A stretch of DNA of 64,000 bases from Tretioscincus oriximinensis (lineage: Eukaryota; Chordata; Lepidosauria; Squamata; Gymnophthalmidae), in NCBI GenBank assembly GCA_022410635.1, contig JAJVDF010000212.1, positions 930,423 to 994,422 on the forward strand, in the 5' to 3' direction. The notes beneath the pieces are model-generated. The model had not been told where the DNA came from. It ran no database searches and saw only the letters and a list, made by a program, of their open reading frames with translations. The translations under genes were made by a program, and so were the position numbers. Positions 27,101-32,056 of this stretch are shown here, one piece after another (the stretch's first letter is position 1; every line of letters begins with the position of its first letter).

Positions 27101-30100
27101 AGGAGCGGGGAATCGAACATGGGAGATAAGAGTCCAACACTCTAACCACTACACCAAACTGGCTCTCTCAAATTTTAATCCATATTAAAATTCAGAAAAA
27201 CTCTCAGCTGCTTCAGGGGTACTCTTAACTGTGGCTGCCTGCAAACAACTAGGGACAACGGTGGTTTTTTACAGAAAGCCAGTTCAGATTTTAAAGTGGA
27301 TTGGAGTTGCGATGGGAACTCTAGTATTTAGAAGTTTTCCTCTCTTTTGGTATGCTTCCCCCAACACCCTATTAAAATGGTTGCTACCATCAGATGGCAA
27401 AGCTAGTTTTTAATGGAAAGCTGCCGTTTGCTTCTTTCTGTGATTCTTCTGATACTAAACCAACATACTGGGCCCCTGGTGAGATTCTTACAACATTGCT
27501 TTTATAAGAACTTCCTTGAGTCTGGCATGTGCTTCCTTCTGTCTTTTATTTTTCTTTGCATACTTGTCAAGCTCCTGGAAGCTGCTATCAAATTGTTATC
27601 AAAACAATTCTCATTAGATTTGTTACTGGGAGGGAATCACATCACTGGTTGGAAGGGAACTATGCCATCCCCAAATTCCTGAAGGTTATTCCTGGATAAT
27701 ATGAGGAGCTCTCAGAAGTTGTTTATAGAAACACCTAAGCTCTCAAAGAGCCCTTGAATTCATTGTCATGGTTACTACCAATACCTGCCACAATAAACAT
27801 CACTTTCCTCATACAATATTTCTAGTAGCCAACTTCTCAACAAAACTGAAGCAATTTTTTGTCTTTCTATGGGCTAATACCACATAAAATGAAGTTCATA
27901 CTTTTTAGACTCCAAATTGAAGTGATATTCTTTACATACGTTATTTTGATTAAACACTTTTTAAATTACTTTGAATATAGTACTTTTATTAAATATTCTA
28001 TATAACAAGCAGAAAAGGGCTGCTATATTTCCCTTCCTTCCAGTCTTCCATACCTTTGCCTCTCTTACCCTCCTTTTATCTCTCTTTCCTCTCCCCCCAA
28101 TCTTTCTGCAACTCAAATTCCAAGCTACGTGGTTTCCAGCTATTTCTCATTCCACAACATCATTATTTAAATTAAATCCAACTTACATGTGTCTTTTTAC
28201 ATTGTTTTGTCTCTCTAATCCATCTCCCCTCCCCCTCTTTTCTAGAATCCAGTGTGGACATTTTCCACTGGATTTTTACAAGCAAAACATTGTCATCCTG
28301 TGCTGTACCATATTCAATGAATTGTATCCATTTACCCCATTTCTTTTTGCCTCAAATACTTTCAAACTATTAATTATCATTCATTCTCATATTGCTTTGC
28401 CTTCACCTCTCTCTCTCTCTTCCTCATTGTCATCATTTCACTCTGACCTCACTCTTTTTTATTTCCTTCTTCCTTTCTGCTTTAATCCTTACTCTTTCTC
28501 TTGTCCCCCTTCTTTCTACTTCCCATTCTCACTCCTCTTCACCCACTTTCTCTATCTCCTCTTGTTCTGTCAAGTGTGTTTCTGCAGCTGAAAGGCTGTG
28601 CCCATGTAAGTGGGCAAAGAGCCAGGTGTTTGCCTGAGCTGACCCTCTACTGTGCCATCCCTTGAAGACCCCAGCCATCCAACCTCCATCCAGCAGCAGA
28701 TAAAGCAGCTCAGCAGTAGCAACAACATCACCATTGCTACCCCTGTGCCACCAGATCCCTCTGCCTGTACGCCCTTTCCGNCTGTCTCTCTCCCTCTCCC
28801 ATCTGTTTCCTTTCTCCATCTTAGTCTGTATGCAACTGCTGTTGCTTCTCACTTGTTCTTCTTAGGTTACTGTGAGGCATCCTACTTTCTTCTGTCAGTG
28901 TCTTTTAATGGGGTTGGCAGCTGATCTTTCTTTTTACCCTTGGTGCAACACCACTTAAAGGCTGCACGAGATTCTTGTGGGCAGTCAGGGCCACATTCAG
29001 TAGACTCAGCCTTGGCCAAGGGAAGTGGGAAGGGGTGTCAGAGCTCTTGGCAGGAGTAAATGTCCACTTCACAGCTGTAGTTGTTTAAGAAAAGCAAACC
29101 AGGAGGTGGCAATGGGAAGTAGTGACAGTTTTGGTAGGCTAGGGGGAATGGCTTCACCCTTTTCCCCGTTTTCTTCGTTGCCAGCCAGTGCAGCATAAAG
29201 TTTTTGTGGGTAATTACTTCACTCTCTTCTTCCTCATCAATGGCGAACTTTAACAACTTATTGGTCAGCTTTAGAGAGCTATTAGTCAAGTACCATGTGG
29301 TTGGCAGAAGCTTGGCAGAGTTTTGCTGACTGCTGCTGAAACAAGCAGGTGAGCTCCTCTGCTGTGCTTCTGCAACTAGCTGATCAAGCTCCTTCCAAAA
29401 TGGTAGCTACTGCAACTCTGATTGGTTGTGATACCTGCATATGATTGGATGTGCTGGACTGTCAAACACAGTCTATCCAATCAAGTTAGTTACAAGTGAA
29501 TATGTATCTCTGCCTTATATAGTGAGAATTTAGTCAGAAATGTCAGAAAGAACTCCTACATTTAAACAAATCATAATCAGAAACTATGAGAACATACCAT
29601 ATAAATCTTTTGCGCTCATTTTGGCAGCTCCATCTGCCTTGCCCATGCTGCCACTGTAAAAGAAGGAGGTACTCATTATAGCCAAGCCACAATTGTAGTC
29701 TTAAAATTGTTAACTAAATAAGAGCAAAATTCATACCAAAATTATACCAAAAATTCAAAAACATTGCATAGTTTATTTAAGTCTTTTTACTGTGATTTAG
29801 AGACATTATTAAGAGTGACACTGTTATTTAAATGTTGTAATAATACTGAATAATCCCTGTGAGAAAAAGAATGAAGATGAACTAAACCAGGGGTCCTCAA
29901 ACTACAGCCCACGGGCCACATGCGGCCCGCCAAGGACATTTATCTGGCCAGCAAAATGCTTTTGTCACCGCCGTCTGTCCTATTAGCAGCTGACTAGTCC
30001 TGGGCTCACATAACACACCCTTGTCTTTTCAATAGCGCATGCGCACAATGCACACTTCATGATACTAGGCGGGCCAAAAATTAGGAATTTGCTCATAGTT

Positions 30101-32036
30101 TTTTTAAACTATAGTCCAACCCTCCAATTGCCTGAGGAACAGTGAACTGCCCCCCCTGTTTAAAAAGTTTGAGGATCCCTGAACTAAACCAATAGGCTTA
30201 TGTCTCCAGCAAGTCTAAAATATCTAAAGAATGCTAGTTTCGTTAGCCTTTGTCTGAGATAAACAAGGCCTAAGTGTCTATTGTGTGTTTGTTATGGTAT
30301 TGTTTGGGGTAAGTGAGGAGAGAAATCTCCTAGAAGTTTGTCTTCATTCCTTTGCATCTTAATAGGATAATTTTGTTCTACAGCAAATGCAGTGTTTGTA
30401 TTAGTTTTGATCATAGAAGCTAATCTAGCTGCTTGTGGCACTACAGCAATAGGTCAAAAGAGACCCGAGTTATTTTAAAAACAACAACAATGTATTATAT
30501 GAGCAAGTCTTGCAACAACTTCATATTTCACATACAATGAGATCATAGGCTGTTTACTGTCATCCACCTTTATTAACAGCAATAACAAAAATTAGGTCCT
30601 GAAGGCTAAAGATAGAGAGAATTCCTCTCCTTTCATCCTTACTAACCGGCTAGATCACGAAACAAGTGTAAACCAGCTTAAGTGAAACTGGAAGAGAGTT
30701 GCTTCACATTGAATACAATGGTGACCTCCTGAGACCATTTCATGAGCCTATCTTTCAATGGCTTCTCATCCACACCAACCCTGTACCCGAAGGTCTCAGG
30801 GTGGTCAACAATAAAAGCAACAATACAAAATTACCATTAAAAAATATAAAAACAGTATCCAGAAGTGGGAAGAGAATAAAATGAAGCCTAATACAGAAAG
30901 GCCCAAAATGTAAATTAAAAATGTGTTCCATCTTCCCATTCTCTGAAAAGCTATTGTACATACCTAGCTCCAATGAGATACCTCTTAAAGAAAATCCACA
31001 GATTTCTAAAAACTGTGTCCAACTCTTCCTTTTTCTAGTTCCACTCTTGACAAGTGTAGCTAGAAAGTTTGGACTTTCAGTTCTGTCTCTAGAAATCTTT
31101 CTTGCTTTTTGAAACCTCATTTCTTCCATCCCTTAATGCTTCCTTTCATTGCATCTGAAAAAGGATTTATTGGCCTCCCACAAGTCCCACTTCTACTACT
31201 ACCTCACTAGCACTACTCCAGTGATAATACCCTTCAGATTTTTCCAAATTTGGATATTCGGCAATTTTTTGTTAAAGCAATGATTCAACACAAAGCTGTG
31301 CTTTACTGAGTTTCCTTTTGATAGTACAAAAAGGTTTCTTTCTAATCCTGCTTAACTACACCAACTACCTTCACAAAGTCTTGCTTAATTGTGGCACTTT
31401 ATGTCTGTATTTTACTCAGTGCTATAAAAGCACTCTCAGAATTGTTTTTATTTCAAAAGAATGCTTTCCCAGATTTACAGAATAGATCTAAGCAATCAAG
31501 TGTGTAACAATATATGGTGGAAATGCCTTCTGGTCACCCCATCTCATTTTCCACATATGGCTGCAACTTTTAGTTTGGATAGACATATTTCAAATCAAAT
31601 TGAGTTGTTCAACAAAGTTCAAATTGAACAACATTAACCTGTTTAAGAAAGGTCAAAAGCAAGGGGTTGGACCCAATGACCCTGGAGGTCCCTTCCAACT
31701 TTATGAATATGAACCATACCAGGTAGTGTTCAACTGAATAATCCAAACCACTCAGTTTAATTCAAACCATTTGAAATCCCTACCAGATGGTCTTTTTCCA
31801 AAACATTTTAGCAATTCAAGTTTTTTTAAATTTTGTTTTAGACTGAATGAAACTCAATAAGTTGGGAACAAACCAAAGAATTTTAGTTCATGTACATCTC
31901 TAAGAGCATGAGGGCATATGTGGAAAATGTTGATCAAATGTGTTTTCTCTATCACACAAGTTTTTTCATTGATTAATCTTTAGCTTACTCACTTTGAAGA
32001 ACCAGGATAACTGCTTGTAGATCCTTTCTGGCTCAT
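49..32036 (-). CDS. EPS8L2: EPS8L2, N-terminal 260 codons in 8 exons (3' part outside window)
   Basis: EPS8-like protein 2 belongs to the EPS8 adaptors, cytoplasmic proteins that link receptor signalling (SOS1/ABI1/Rac) to actin remodelling and, in hair cells, support stereocilia. The model joins complement segments 31993-32036, 29598-29653, 10033-10097, 4089-4250, 2102-2251, 1256-1335, 899-1041 and 49-128. All exon borders have GT/AG sites and matching phases, and the joined frame has no stop. Residues 1-45 are a short tail beginning [12 protein letters not shown]. Residues about 46-185 are the PTB domain, with [30 protein letters not shown] and [13 protein letters not shown]. Residues 187-260 enter the proline-rich linker ([15 protein letters not shown]). 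EPS8L2 is preferred over EPS8, EPS8L1 and EPS8L3 because [17 protein letters not shown] and the [13 protein letters not shown] linker match recalled mammalian EPS8L2 almost exactly; the assignment is from memory, not a search. The central region, SH3 and SAM-like domains should lie beyond position 1. Confidence 0.95.
899..1041 (-). CDS. EPS8L2: EPS8L2 coding exon 7, residues 187-233 (start of proline-rich linker)
   Basis: The acceptor is TTTTTCCTCAG; the donor GTAACT follows one base of Asp234. It encodes [20 protein letters not shown] and then PIPFQ, nearly identical to mammals. The following stretch ([22 protein letters not shown]) aligns poorly. The proline run is a likely ligand for SH3-type partners, by analogy with EPS8 binding of ABI1; this is an inference. 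Confidence 0.94.
1256..1335 (-). CDS. EPS8L2: EPS8L2 coding exon 6, residues 160-185 (PTB C-terminal helix)
   Basis: The acceptor TTTTTTAG precedes GCAGAG; the donor is GTAAGT. It encodes [18 protein letters not shown] and then KKIRPQTL, with two bases of Lys186. The amphipathic segment HEDIESAL corresponds to the C-terminal helix of the PTB domain. The 80-nt length agrees with the phase of its neighbours. Confidence 0.95.
1865..1935 (+). mobile_element. Possible hAT-type terminal fragment
   Basis: The stretch begins CAGGGGGTGGGCAAAC and continues with GAGAGCCATTTTGTGGCC, which resembles one end of vertebrate hAT MITEs (CAGGGGTGGGCAAACTTTTTGG type). I see no matching inverted end or duplication, so it would be a truncated copy. 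Confidence 0.4.
2102..2251 (-). CDS. EPS8L2: EPS8L2 coding exon 5, residues 110-159 (PTB domain)
   Basis: Phase 0 at both ends, 150 nt, 50 codons. The acceptor is TTTTCTTCCAG and the donor is GTAAAC. It encodes [18 protein letters not shown] followed by the [20 protein letters not shown] strand region and ends CDEVE. This is the central PTB sheet and the highly conserved CDEVE turn of EPS8-family PTB domains. Confidence 0.96.
4089..4250 (-). CDS. EPS8L2: EPS8L2 coding exon 4, residues 56-109 (PTB domain)
   Basis: Phase 0 at both ends, 162 nt, 54 codons. The acceptor is TTTTTCCCAG and the donor is GTGAGA. It starts [19 protein letters not shown] and includes [20 protein letters not shown]. 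These are the first beta strands and helix of the EPS8-family PTB domain. Substitutions against mammals are conservative. Confidence 0.96.
4538..4750 (-). mobile_element. CR1-type LINE 3' end (TTCTTATG-tailed family)
   Basis: Starts AAGAACTTAAGAAGATAAGG and passes through TCCAGCATTCTGTGTCACAC to CATCCAGACATCCATCCTAG. On the minus strand this is a CR1 3' end with TTCTTATG-like terminal repeats. The same sequence recurs at 20020, 23581, 25283, 33980 and 51173. At 14205 it continues into reverse-transcriptase C-terminal sequence, which supports the LINE assignment. Confidence 0.75.
5476..5772 (-). mobile_element. tRNA-headed SINE, minus strand, with (AAT)n tail
   Basis: An (AAT)n tract at the left is the tail. 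It is followed by AGAGCGGCTTACAGGG, GGTTAATGATGG, the CTGAAATGCAGATTACAAAT region and a degenerate tRNA-like head ending GAGCCATTTGTGCCTGCAGT. The body matches better-preserved copies at 11989, 22831 and 54585. Confidence 0.65.
7581..8380 (-). mobile_element. CR1 LINE, 3' end of ORF2 (ATTCTATG-tailed family)
   Basis: The minus strand reads the C-terminal part of a CR1 reverse transcriptase, broken by frameshifts. 8055-8276 encodes [19 protein letters not shown] and [16 protein letters not shown], and 7738-7941 encodes [19 protein letters not shown]. The left border CATAGAATCATAGAG is the typical CR1 3' terminal repeat. A related plus-strand copy is at 39290-39868. It is 5'-truncated and decayed. 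Confidence 0.9.
10033..10097 (-). CDS. EPS8L2: EPS8L2 coding exon 3, residues 35-55 (PTB domain entry)
   Basis: The acceptor is TTGCACAG and the donor is GTAAGA. The exon completes Glu34 and encodes [21 protein letters not shown] minus its first residue's neighbours, i.e. residues 35-55, leading into the first strand of the PTB fold. The block from YSNS to YHVQ is identical to mammalian EPS8L2 as recalled and is the strongest paralog discriminator. It is isolated between a 19.5-kb intron and a 5.8-kb intron. Confidence 0.95.
11406..11475 (+). repeat. Half of a TTATTCC foldback element
   Basis: Contains GGCTGCATCCAGATGTTACT and then TACTTATTCCACTGATGTTG. The same end occurs at 40848-40943, where both arms are present. 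Here only the left arm is clear. Confidence 0.5.
11989..12300 (-). mobile_element. tRNA-headed SINE, minus strand, (CTT)n tail
   Basis: The left end is (GAA)n, i.e. (TTC)n on the element strand. It is followed by CTCAAAGTGGCTTACAAG, CCACCAGGCTATGGTGGTTC, ATGTATCTACTTGCAGTCAG and a tRNA-like head with GGCTTCAAAACCCCATC as box B. The body resembles the Sauria SINE middle region (CAAGTAGATA...GGTGGGGAAG). It lies in the EPS8L2 intron in the opposite orientation to the copy at 22831. Confidence 0.8.
12581..12670 (+). repeat. TTATTCC-type foldback element
   Basis: The left arm TTATTCCACGATAATTGAAT and the right arm ending TTATTATGGAATATTG are imperfect inverted repeats around GAATAAAACACTATCTGG. 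It belongs with 15166, 22482 and 40848. Confidence 0.55.
13936..14204 (+). repeat. Unclassified repeat, copy 1 (CAGTGGTGGCTGGCC end)
   Basis: From CAGTGGTGGCTGGCC through TTCATAGAAGAACTGCCAAC, AAAAGGGGTCGCCAATCCCA and TAGAGGTGCCATTCTGTATT to CCTCCTCCCAGCC. It matches, in inverted orientation, 62334-62658. No coding capacity is seen. The CAGTGGTGG end is reminiscent of hAT termini, but I see no clear second inverted end. Confidence 0.6.
14205..14690 (-). mobile_element. CR1 LINE ORF2 C-terminal fragment
   Basis: The minus strand 14430-14672 encodes [20 protein letters not shown], followed by [17 protein letters not shown] and [10 protein letters not shown], the C-terminal CR1 reverse-transcriptase signature. 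The left part holds the non-coding CATCCAGACATTTATACC segment seen in the short copies at 4538 and 33980. This ties those to the same CR1 family. Confidence 0.88.
15166..15235 (+). repeat. TTATTCC-type foldback with perfect hairpin core
   Basis: TTTATTCCATTCGG leads into a perfect 13-bp inverted repeat (ATATTCCAGAATA at 15190-15202, with its complement at 15206-15218) separated by 3 nt. It belongs to the foldback family at 12581, 22482 and 40848. Confidence 0.6.
15617..15715 (+). mobile_element. CR1 3' end fragment
   Basis: AAACAGAGACTGGATGGTCA TCTGTCTGGAG and GTGAATCCTTGCC match the region just before the 3' end of the CR1 copies at 7581 and 39290. It is a short, decayed fragment. Confidence 0.6.
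16416..16560 (+). repeat. Foldback element, TCAGTCCTGAAGAAT arms
   Basis: The left arm TCATTTTCAGTCCTGAAGAA and the right arm TTCTTCAGGACTGAAGATGA are inverted repeats that extend outward to about 45 bp each (CTTTATTTTTAAAATGTCTTC against GAAAGTTTAAAATAAATGTG). The loop is about 25 nt. Relatives are at 21484-21625 and 52357-52450. Confidence 0.7.
17080..18272 (+). mobile_element. L1-type LINE, ORF2 C terminus and 3' end with poly-A
   Basis: The plus strand encodes the L1 ORF2 C-terminal domain: [12 protein letters not shown] near 17125, then 17346-17804 with [20 protein letters not shown], the cysteine segment [19 protein letters not shown] (equivalent to the usual C..C.....H.....C motif), and after a frameshift near 17770 [20 protein letters not shown] to a stop at 18028-18030. 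One in-frame stop near 17310 and the frameshift show it is dead. The 3'UTR has a G-rich tract (18054-18094) and ends in A10 at 18263-18272. Confidence 0.9.
18054..18094 (+). other. G-rich tract in L1 3'UTR
   Basis: Runs of guanine (GGTGGTGGTGGAGGGGAGGG, then GGGTGGGGGGTGGG) form a possible G-quadruplex. A G-rich polypurine tract at this place is a known feature of many vertebrate L1 3'UTRs. Confidence 0.6.
19006..19075 (+). repeat. Foldback repeat, ACTCAAGTATAAGCC type
   Basis: GTACATACTCAAGTATAAGC then TTTTTCAGCACATTTTTTAT and GCTGAAAAAGTATATAC. The internal TTTTTCAGCA/TGCTGAAAAA pair forms a hairpin. A related copy begins at 42096 (TACCGTATATACGTGAGTAT). The following 19080-19650 is more GC-rich but otherwise unassigned. 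Confidence 0.5.
19650..19746 (-). repeat. Repeat head fragment (AGCACTTTGAGACTAACTTG family)
   Basis: CATCTGAAGAAGTAGATGTG, then TACGAAAGCTTATGCCACCC and CAAGTTAGTCTCAAAGTGCT. It is the reverse complement of the sequence at 26704-26835, and is also found twice around 50901-51564. Confidence 0.65.
20020..20175 (-). mobile_element. CR1 3' end fragment
   Basis: CATAAGAGAGTAAGAGTTAC leads into AATCAGGCCATAGCCCATCT AGTCCACATTCTGTCTCACA and CTGTTCTTGACTCCCTGCAA, the 3' end of the TTCTTATG CR1 family. Confidence 0.65.
20391..20612 (+). mobile_element. Bov-B (RTE) LINE 3' end fragment
   Basis: GATCACATAATGAGAAGATA followed by GGAGTCACTGGAAAAGATCT corresponds to the Bov-B ORF2 C terminus (the FGHIMRRENSLEKTM region). 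The end, GTGTCGGACAGGTTTGACTG AATAA, is the Bov-B 3' tail motif. A second copy lies 1.2 kb downstream. Confidence 0.7.
21484..21625 (+). repeat. Foldback element, TCAGTCCTTAAGA arms
   Basis: The left arm TTTTAAACTATCTTCAGTCC, then TTAAGACCTGGACTGAAAA, pairs with the right arm TTTTTAGTCCAGTTCTTAAG followed by AACTGAAGATAATTTAAAA. Arms are about 45 bp and the loop about 30 nt. The outer ends are GTGGTTAT and ATGACCAC. Related to 16416 and 52357. Confidence 0.7.
21637..21820 (+). mobile_element. Bov-B (RTE) LINE 3' end
   Basis: GTCACATAATGAGAAAACAG, GATTCACTGGAAAAGATC, then GAAGGCAATAGGAGAAGGGA and AATGAGATGGATTGATAATA encode a degraded Bov-B C terminus. It ends with GTGAAGAGTCGGACTTGATC, the family's 3' end. 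A decayed, 5'-truncated copy. Confidence 0.8.
22482..22590 (+). repeat. TTATTCC-type foldback element
   Basis: The arms CATCACTTATTTATTCCATT and TTATTTCAGAATAAGCAAGT followed by GATGAATAG pair around AAATAAAGCACAGATG. It shares end and core with 12581, 15166 and 40848. Confidence 0.6.
22655..22762 (+). mobile_element. CR1 3' end fragment
   Basis: GAATGCCCAGAAGCCATTGG, then CAGAATGCTAGATTAGATC and a CCTCTTATGTCCC end resemble the plus-strand 3' ends at 46685 and 60585. Short and diverged. Confidence 0.5.
22831..23140 (+). mobile_element. tRNA-headed SINE, plus strand, (TTC)n tail
   Basis: Head GGCACGAATGGCTCAGTCGC (box A near 22842) and GAGTTTGAAGCCC (box B near 22880). Body with CCAACCCAGCTATTCAAAAG, CAAGTAGATACATGGGAACC and GCCTGGTGGGGAAG. 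Tail GTAAGCCGCTTTGAATCCC, then AAGCGAGGTATAAGAACCC and (TTC)n. The middle resembles the Sauria SINE body. It is the best-preserved copy of its family here, with 5476, 11989, 53161 and 54585. Confidence 0.85.
23581..23770 (-). mobile_element. CR1 3' end fragment
   Basis: AAGAACGTAAGAAGAGTCCT, GAATCTAGCCCAGTATTCTG, then CACCTGTTCTTGATCCCCAA. The minus strand is a CR1 3' end with TTCTTACG-like termini. Confidence 0.7.
24425..24610 (-). mobile_element. CR1 internal fragment
   Basis: CCAGCTATCCAGGCTGCTTG, GAATTCCATAGACTAATGAC, then TTCAAGGAGTGTTTTCTAGT. These are antisense to CR1 3'-half sequence just upstream of the segment seen at 14290-14400. Confidence 0.6.
25283..25545 (-). mobile_element. 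CR1 3' end
   Basis: GAGAAGGTAAGAGGAGTCTT GTTGAATCAGACC, CCAACATCCTGCCTCATAC and CAGTAGCCATTGATACACCT. Minus-strand CR1 3' end, more diverged than 4538. Confidence 0.6.
26280..26520 (+). mobile_element. CR1 3' end
   Basis: AGGATTAGACAAATTTGTGG, ATCGATGGCTACTGGAATGG, then AGATGCAATTGGTGGCAAAT and ATGGGCTGTGGCCC. This is the plus-strand orientation of the same CR1 3' region as at 25283. Confidence 0.65.
26704..26835 (+). repeat. Repeat head (AATTTCAGAGAAATAGC family)
   Basis: AATTTCAGAGAAATAGCCGT, then AGTAGAAAGTCCAGCAAAGG, AGCACTTTGAGACTAACTTG and GGCATAAGCTTTCGTAGACA CG to CTTCAGATGC. This is a sequence common in reptile genomes whose class I cannot name. The 5' end coincides with the end of the copy at 51564, so it is probably the true terminus. 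Confidence 0.65.
26924..27169 (-). mobile_element. tRNA-derived SINE, minus strand, (TTTA)n tail
   Basis: Read on the minus strand: GAGAGCCAGTTTGGTGTAGT, then GGTTAGAGTGTTGGAC (box A), GTTCGATTCCCC (box B), GGCCAGTCACAGTTCC and CTCTCAGCCTCACCTACTTG, ending in (AAATA)n. It is a full-length copy of a common squamate tRNA SINE. Headless copies are at 50979, 43858 and 58452. Confidence 0.85.
28015..28570 (+). repeat. Pyrimidine-rich low-complexity tract
   Basis: The plus strand is strongly C/T-biased over more than 500 bases, with runs such as CCTCTCTCTCTCTCTTCCTC and TCCTTACTCTTTCTCTTGTC. A 206-codon open frame exists only because this composition lacks stops; its product would be Ser/Leu/Phe/Pro-rich low complexity. 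Confidence 0.7.
29598..29653 (-). CDS. EPS8L2: EPS8L2 coding exon 2, residues 16-33
   Basis: The acceptor TTTTACAG precedes T, which completes Asn15. The exon then reads [18 protein letters not shown] and ends with one base of the next codon at the donor GTATGT. The 56-nt length fits the incoming and outgoing phases. It aligns with the mammalian GSLGRSDGVAKMSPKDLF segment. Confidence 0.92.
29888..30181. mobile_element. Complete hAT-type MITE with 8-bp target-site duplication
   Basis: The 294-bp element has terminal inverted repeats: left CAGGGGTCCTCAAACT and right, on the complement, CAGGGATCCTCAAACT (15 of 16 matching). It is flanked by perfect AACTAAAC copies at 29880-29887 and 30182-30189. 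An 8-bp duplication with CAGGG ends defines the hAT superfamily. It has no coding capacity and so depended on a transposase elsewhere. It lies in the intron 235 bp upstream of coding exon 2 in transcription direction. Confidence 0.95.
30740..30860 (-). repeat. SINE 3' tail fragment
   Basis: TGTACCCGAAGGTCTCAGGG TGGTCAACAATAAAAGC resembles the tail region of the SINE at 26924 (TATACCCGCAGGTCTCAGGG in the 50979 copy), without the head. Confidence 0.5.
31655..31715 (+). mobile_element. CR1 3' terminus
   Basis: AAGGGGTTGGACCCAATGAC, then CTGGAGGTCCCTTCCAACTT is the classic last part of CR1 and is also at 39838-39868. Confidence 0.75.
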
Positions 32037-32056
32037 ACTGCTTTCAAGACATTCAC
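31993..32056 (-). CDS. EPS8L2: EPS8L2 start-codon exon (coding 31993-32036, 5'UTR 32037-32056)
   Basis: The ATG is at complement 32036-32034 and opens [14 protein letters not shown], which aligns with the mammalian EPS8L2 N terminus (MSQ, then PG). The donor GTGAGT follows at 31992-31987 after two bases (AA) of a split codon, completed as Asn by the next exon. A pyrimidine-rich acceptor ending TTTACAG lies just upstream at about 32063-32057, leaving 20 nt of 5'UTR in this exon. The mRNA therefore needs at least one upstream non-coding exon. This ATG was chosen because of the conserved start and because no in-frame extension passes the acceptor. Confidence 0.9.

Larger units (their letters stand above)
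10098..29597 (-). other. EPS8L2 intron between coding exons 3 and 2 (19.5 kb)
   Basis: The longest complete intron in the window. It holds CR1 fragments, inverted SINE copies, an L1 3' end, two Bov-B 3' ends, foldback elements, a pyrimidine-rich tract near 28015-28570 and one composite repeat at 26704-27169. 10098-11400, 12700-13930, 18280-19000, 20620-21470 and 28580-29590 show nothing I can assign. Confidence 0.8.
29654..31992 (-). other. EPS8L2 intron between coding exons 2 and 1
   Basis: 2.3 kb. It contains a complete hAT MITE (29888-30181), a SINE tail fragment (about 30740-30830) and a CR1 3' end (31655-31715). Nothing else is recognised. Confidence 0.8.

Noticed and set aside
27100..27169. 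Possible tRNA gene
   Set aside because: A and B boxes are present, but the sequence continues into a SINE body and the cloverleaf is not complete.
27971..28591. 206-codon open frame, plus strand
   Set aside because: Open only because the pyrimidine-rich tract lacks stop codons; the product is low-complexity Ser/Leu/Phe/Pro.
30755..31129. 124-codon open frame, minus strand
   Set aside because: Same strand as EPS8L2 but inside the intron between exons 2 and 1, partly in a SINE tail, with no EPS8-family similarity and no acceptor/donor pair in phase.
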